This document shows positions 5,889 to 6,515 of a stretch of 6,515 nt of DNA, piece after piece. The notes under the pieces were generated by a model, which was not told where the DNA came from, ran no database searches, and saw only the letters and a list, made by a program, of their open reading frames with translations. The position numbers and the translations under genes are program-made. Position 1 is the first letter of the stretch, and every line of letters begins with the position of its first letter. This DNA comes from Deltaproteobacteria bacterium (GTDB lineage: Bacteria; Desulfobacterota; DSM-4660; Desulfatiglandales; Desulfatiglandaceae), in assembly GCA_018644785.1 (NCBI GenBank), contig JABGPV010000270.1, forward strand, positions 1 through 6,515, given 5' to 3'.

Positions 5889-5900
5889 GGAGAGGCCTTT
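5881..5900 (+). terminator. Weak hairpin at the end of the toxin gene
   Basis: GGGCCT (5881-5886) can pair with AGGCCT (5893-5898) through five Watson-Crick pairs and one G-U pair, with a 6-nt loop and only three T residues following. It overlaps the toxin stop codon. It may attenuate read-through into ispG but is weak for an intrinsic terminator. Confidence 0.35.
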
Positions 5901-5945
5901 CATCAGAAATATTACCCTTACAATATCTTTCGTTTCACTGATGAA
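5899..5945. repeat. 8-bp inverted repeat with nested imperfect stem upstream of ispG
   Basis: TTCATCAG (5899-5906) and CTGATGAA (5938-5945) are perfect inverted copies separated by 31 bp. Inside, ATATT (5909-5913) can pair with AATAT (5922-5926), and two further pairs follow past one bulged base. This could form a bulged hairpin in the ispG leader or a cruciform in DNA. The function is not known. Confidence 0.45.
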
Positions 5946-5963
5946 GACCAGCACCAAACGTGT

Positions 5964-5983
5964 GTTTAAATAAGAATTTAAAC
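5964..5983. promoter_or_regulatory. 20-bp palindrome just upstream of ispG, candidate operator
   Basis: GTTTAAAT (5964-5971) and ATTTAAAC (5976-5983) are perfect 8-bp inverted repeats around AAGA. The site ends 35 bp before the ispG start. It is A+T-rich and has no T-tract, which suits a protein-binding site better than a terminator. No clear -35/-10 pair could be aligned with it. Confidence 0.45.
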
Positions 5984-6018
5984 CAATCTGTACAACAACA
6001 AGGAGATTACCTGAATTC

Positions 6019-6515
6019 ATGCCCATAGAAGGAGTTCGAAAACCCACGAAAAAAATTCATGTTGGAGATGTACCCATCGGCGGCGGCGCTCCCATCGCCG
6101 TTCAATCCATGACCAACACCGATACGAGGGATGTGTCCGGTACAGTGGCCCAGATTGAACGCCTGGCGGAGGCGGGATGCGAGATCGTTCGCCTGGCCAT
6201 ACCCGATGAAGCGGCGGTTGCGGCCTTTGCCGAGATCAAGAAGAAGGTCAAGCCCCCGCTCATTGCTGATATTCACTTTGATTACCGGCTGGCCCTGGGG
6301 GTTTTGAAGGCCGGCGCTGATGGTCTGCGCATCAACCCAGGCAATATCGGCGGTCCGGAAGCCGTGAAGAAAGTGGTTTCCGCGGCCCGGGAAGTGAAAG
6401 CCCCCATAAGGATCGGGGTCAACGCGGGATCGCTCCACCGGGATGTGTTGAAAAAATTCGGGGGGCCCACACCCGAGGCCATGGTGCATAGCGCCATGGA
6501 ACATGTGGCGATTCT
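6019..6515 (+). CDS. ispG: 4-hydroxy-3-methylbut-2-enyl diphosphate synthase (IspG/GcpE), N-terminal part, cut by window edge
   Basis: IspG converts 2-C-methyl-D-erythritol 2,4-cyclodiphosphate to HMBPP in the MEP isoprenoid pathway, using a [4Fe-4S] cluster. The 165 residues seen belong to its N-terminal TIM-barrel: VPIGGGAPIAVQSMTNTDTRD (18-38, in parts VPIGGGAPIA and VQSMTNTDTRD), AEAGCEIVRLAIPD (50-63), PPLIADIHFDYRLAL (79-93), GADGLRINPGNIG (99-111) and RIGVNAGSLHRD (131-142). All are family signatures, and the reading frame is intact to the edge. The cluster-binding cysteines are in the missing C-terminal domain. ATG at 6019 is the only in-frame start candidate near the AGGAG at 6001-6005, but the 13-nt spacing is long, so initiation may be modest. 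The gene is preceded by a 130-bp spacer with three inverted repeats and by the toxin-antitoxin pair, so it may rely on its own promoter, which I could not identify. Confidence 0.95.
   Translation, partial: MPIEGVRKPTKKIHVGDVPIGGGAPIAVQSMTNTDTRDVSGTVAQIERLAEAGCEIVRLAIPDEAAVAAFAEIKKKVKPPLIADIHFDYRLALGVLKAGADGLRINPGNIGGPEAVKKVVSAAREVKAPIRIGVNAGSLHRDVLKKFGGPTPEAMVHSAMEHVAI

Noticed and set aside
5184..6047. 287-codon open frame on the minus strand across the toxin-antitoxin pair
   Set aside because: It runs antisense to two recognised overlapping genes and into ispG, and its product has no recognisable motif.
1..6515. CRISPR array, tRNA or rRNA gene, insertion sequence or phage gene
   Set aside because: No spaced direct repeats of CRISPR size, no tRNA-like cloverleaf or rRNA segments, and no transposase or integrase were seen on either strand.

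Overview
The window looks like chromosomal DNA from an anaerobic deltaproteobacterium (Desulfobacterota, probably a sulfate-reducing or syntrophic relative of Desulfobacterales). The evidence is a moderate G+C content, a NIL-domain/dicluster ferredoxin next to a tRNA-thiolation gene, a 6-phosphofructokinase with the residues of the pyrophosphate-dependent type, and a 600-residue acyl-CoA dehydrogenase of the kind common in fatty-acid or aromatic-acid degrading anaerobes. The lineage is inferred from gene content; no rRNA or other marker is present.

Left part, minus strand (about 1-2010): a three-gene operon read right to left. It runs from a class I PLP-dependent aminotransferase (762-1940) to a NIL-domain/2x[4Fe-4S] ferredoxin-like protein (308-733) and the N-terminal part of an MnmA-type tRNA 2-thiouridylase (271 down to the window edge). 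Gaps are 28 and 36 bp. The second gap is almost filled by a 7-bp tandem repeat. The set suggests a sulfur-transfer or amino-acid theme, with the ferredoxin either serving MnmA chemistry or acting in homocysteine formation.

Divergent control region (1941-2143): back-to-back sigma70-like promoters, each with a perfect TTGACA -35 box, flank a 7-bp inverted repeat that could be a shared operator.

Centre, plus strand (2144-5155): a two-gene operon of 6-phosphofructokinase (GGDD and PKTMDND motifs, so predicted PPi-dependent) and a large acyl-CoA dehydrogenase that starts at TTG behind a strong Shine-Dalgarno site. The gap is 27 bp and shows no terminator.

Right part (5156-6018): a 212-bp spacer holds a short toxin-like fragment, two adjacent palindromes and an 11-bp direct repeat. 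It leads into a type II toxin-antitoxin pair: an Unstab_antitox-type antitoxin (5368-5601) and a RelE/ParE-type toxin (5598-5888), overlapping by ATGA. A 130-bp spacer with three successive inverted repeats follows. The window ends inside ispG/gcpE (from 6019), the iron-sulfur enzyme of the MEP isoprenoid pathway.

Most of the window is ordinary core metabolism. The parts worth a second look are the ferredoxin-thiolase operon, the predicted PPi-type kinase paired with an acyl-CoA dehydrogenase, and the structured intergenic DNA around the toxin-antitoxin module.
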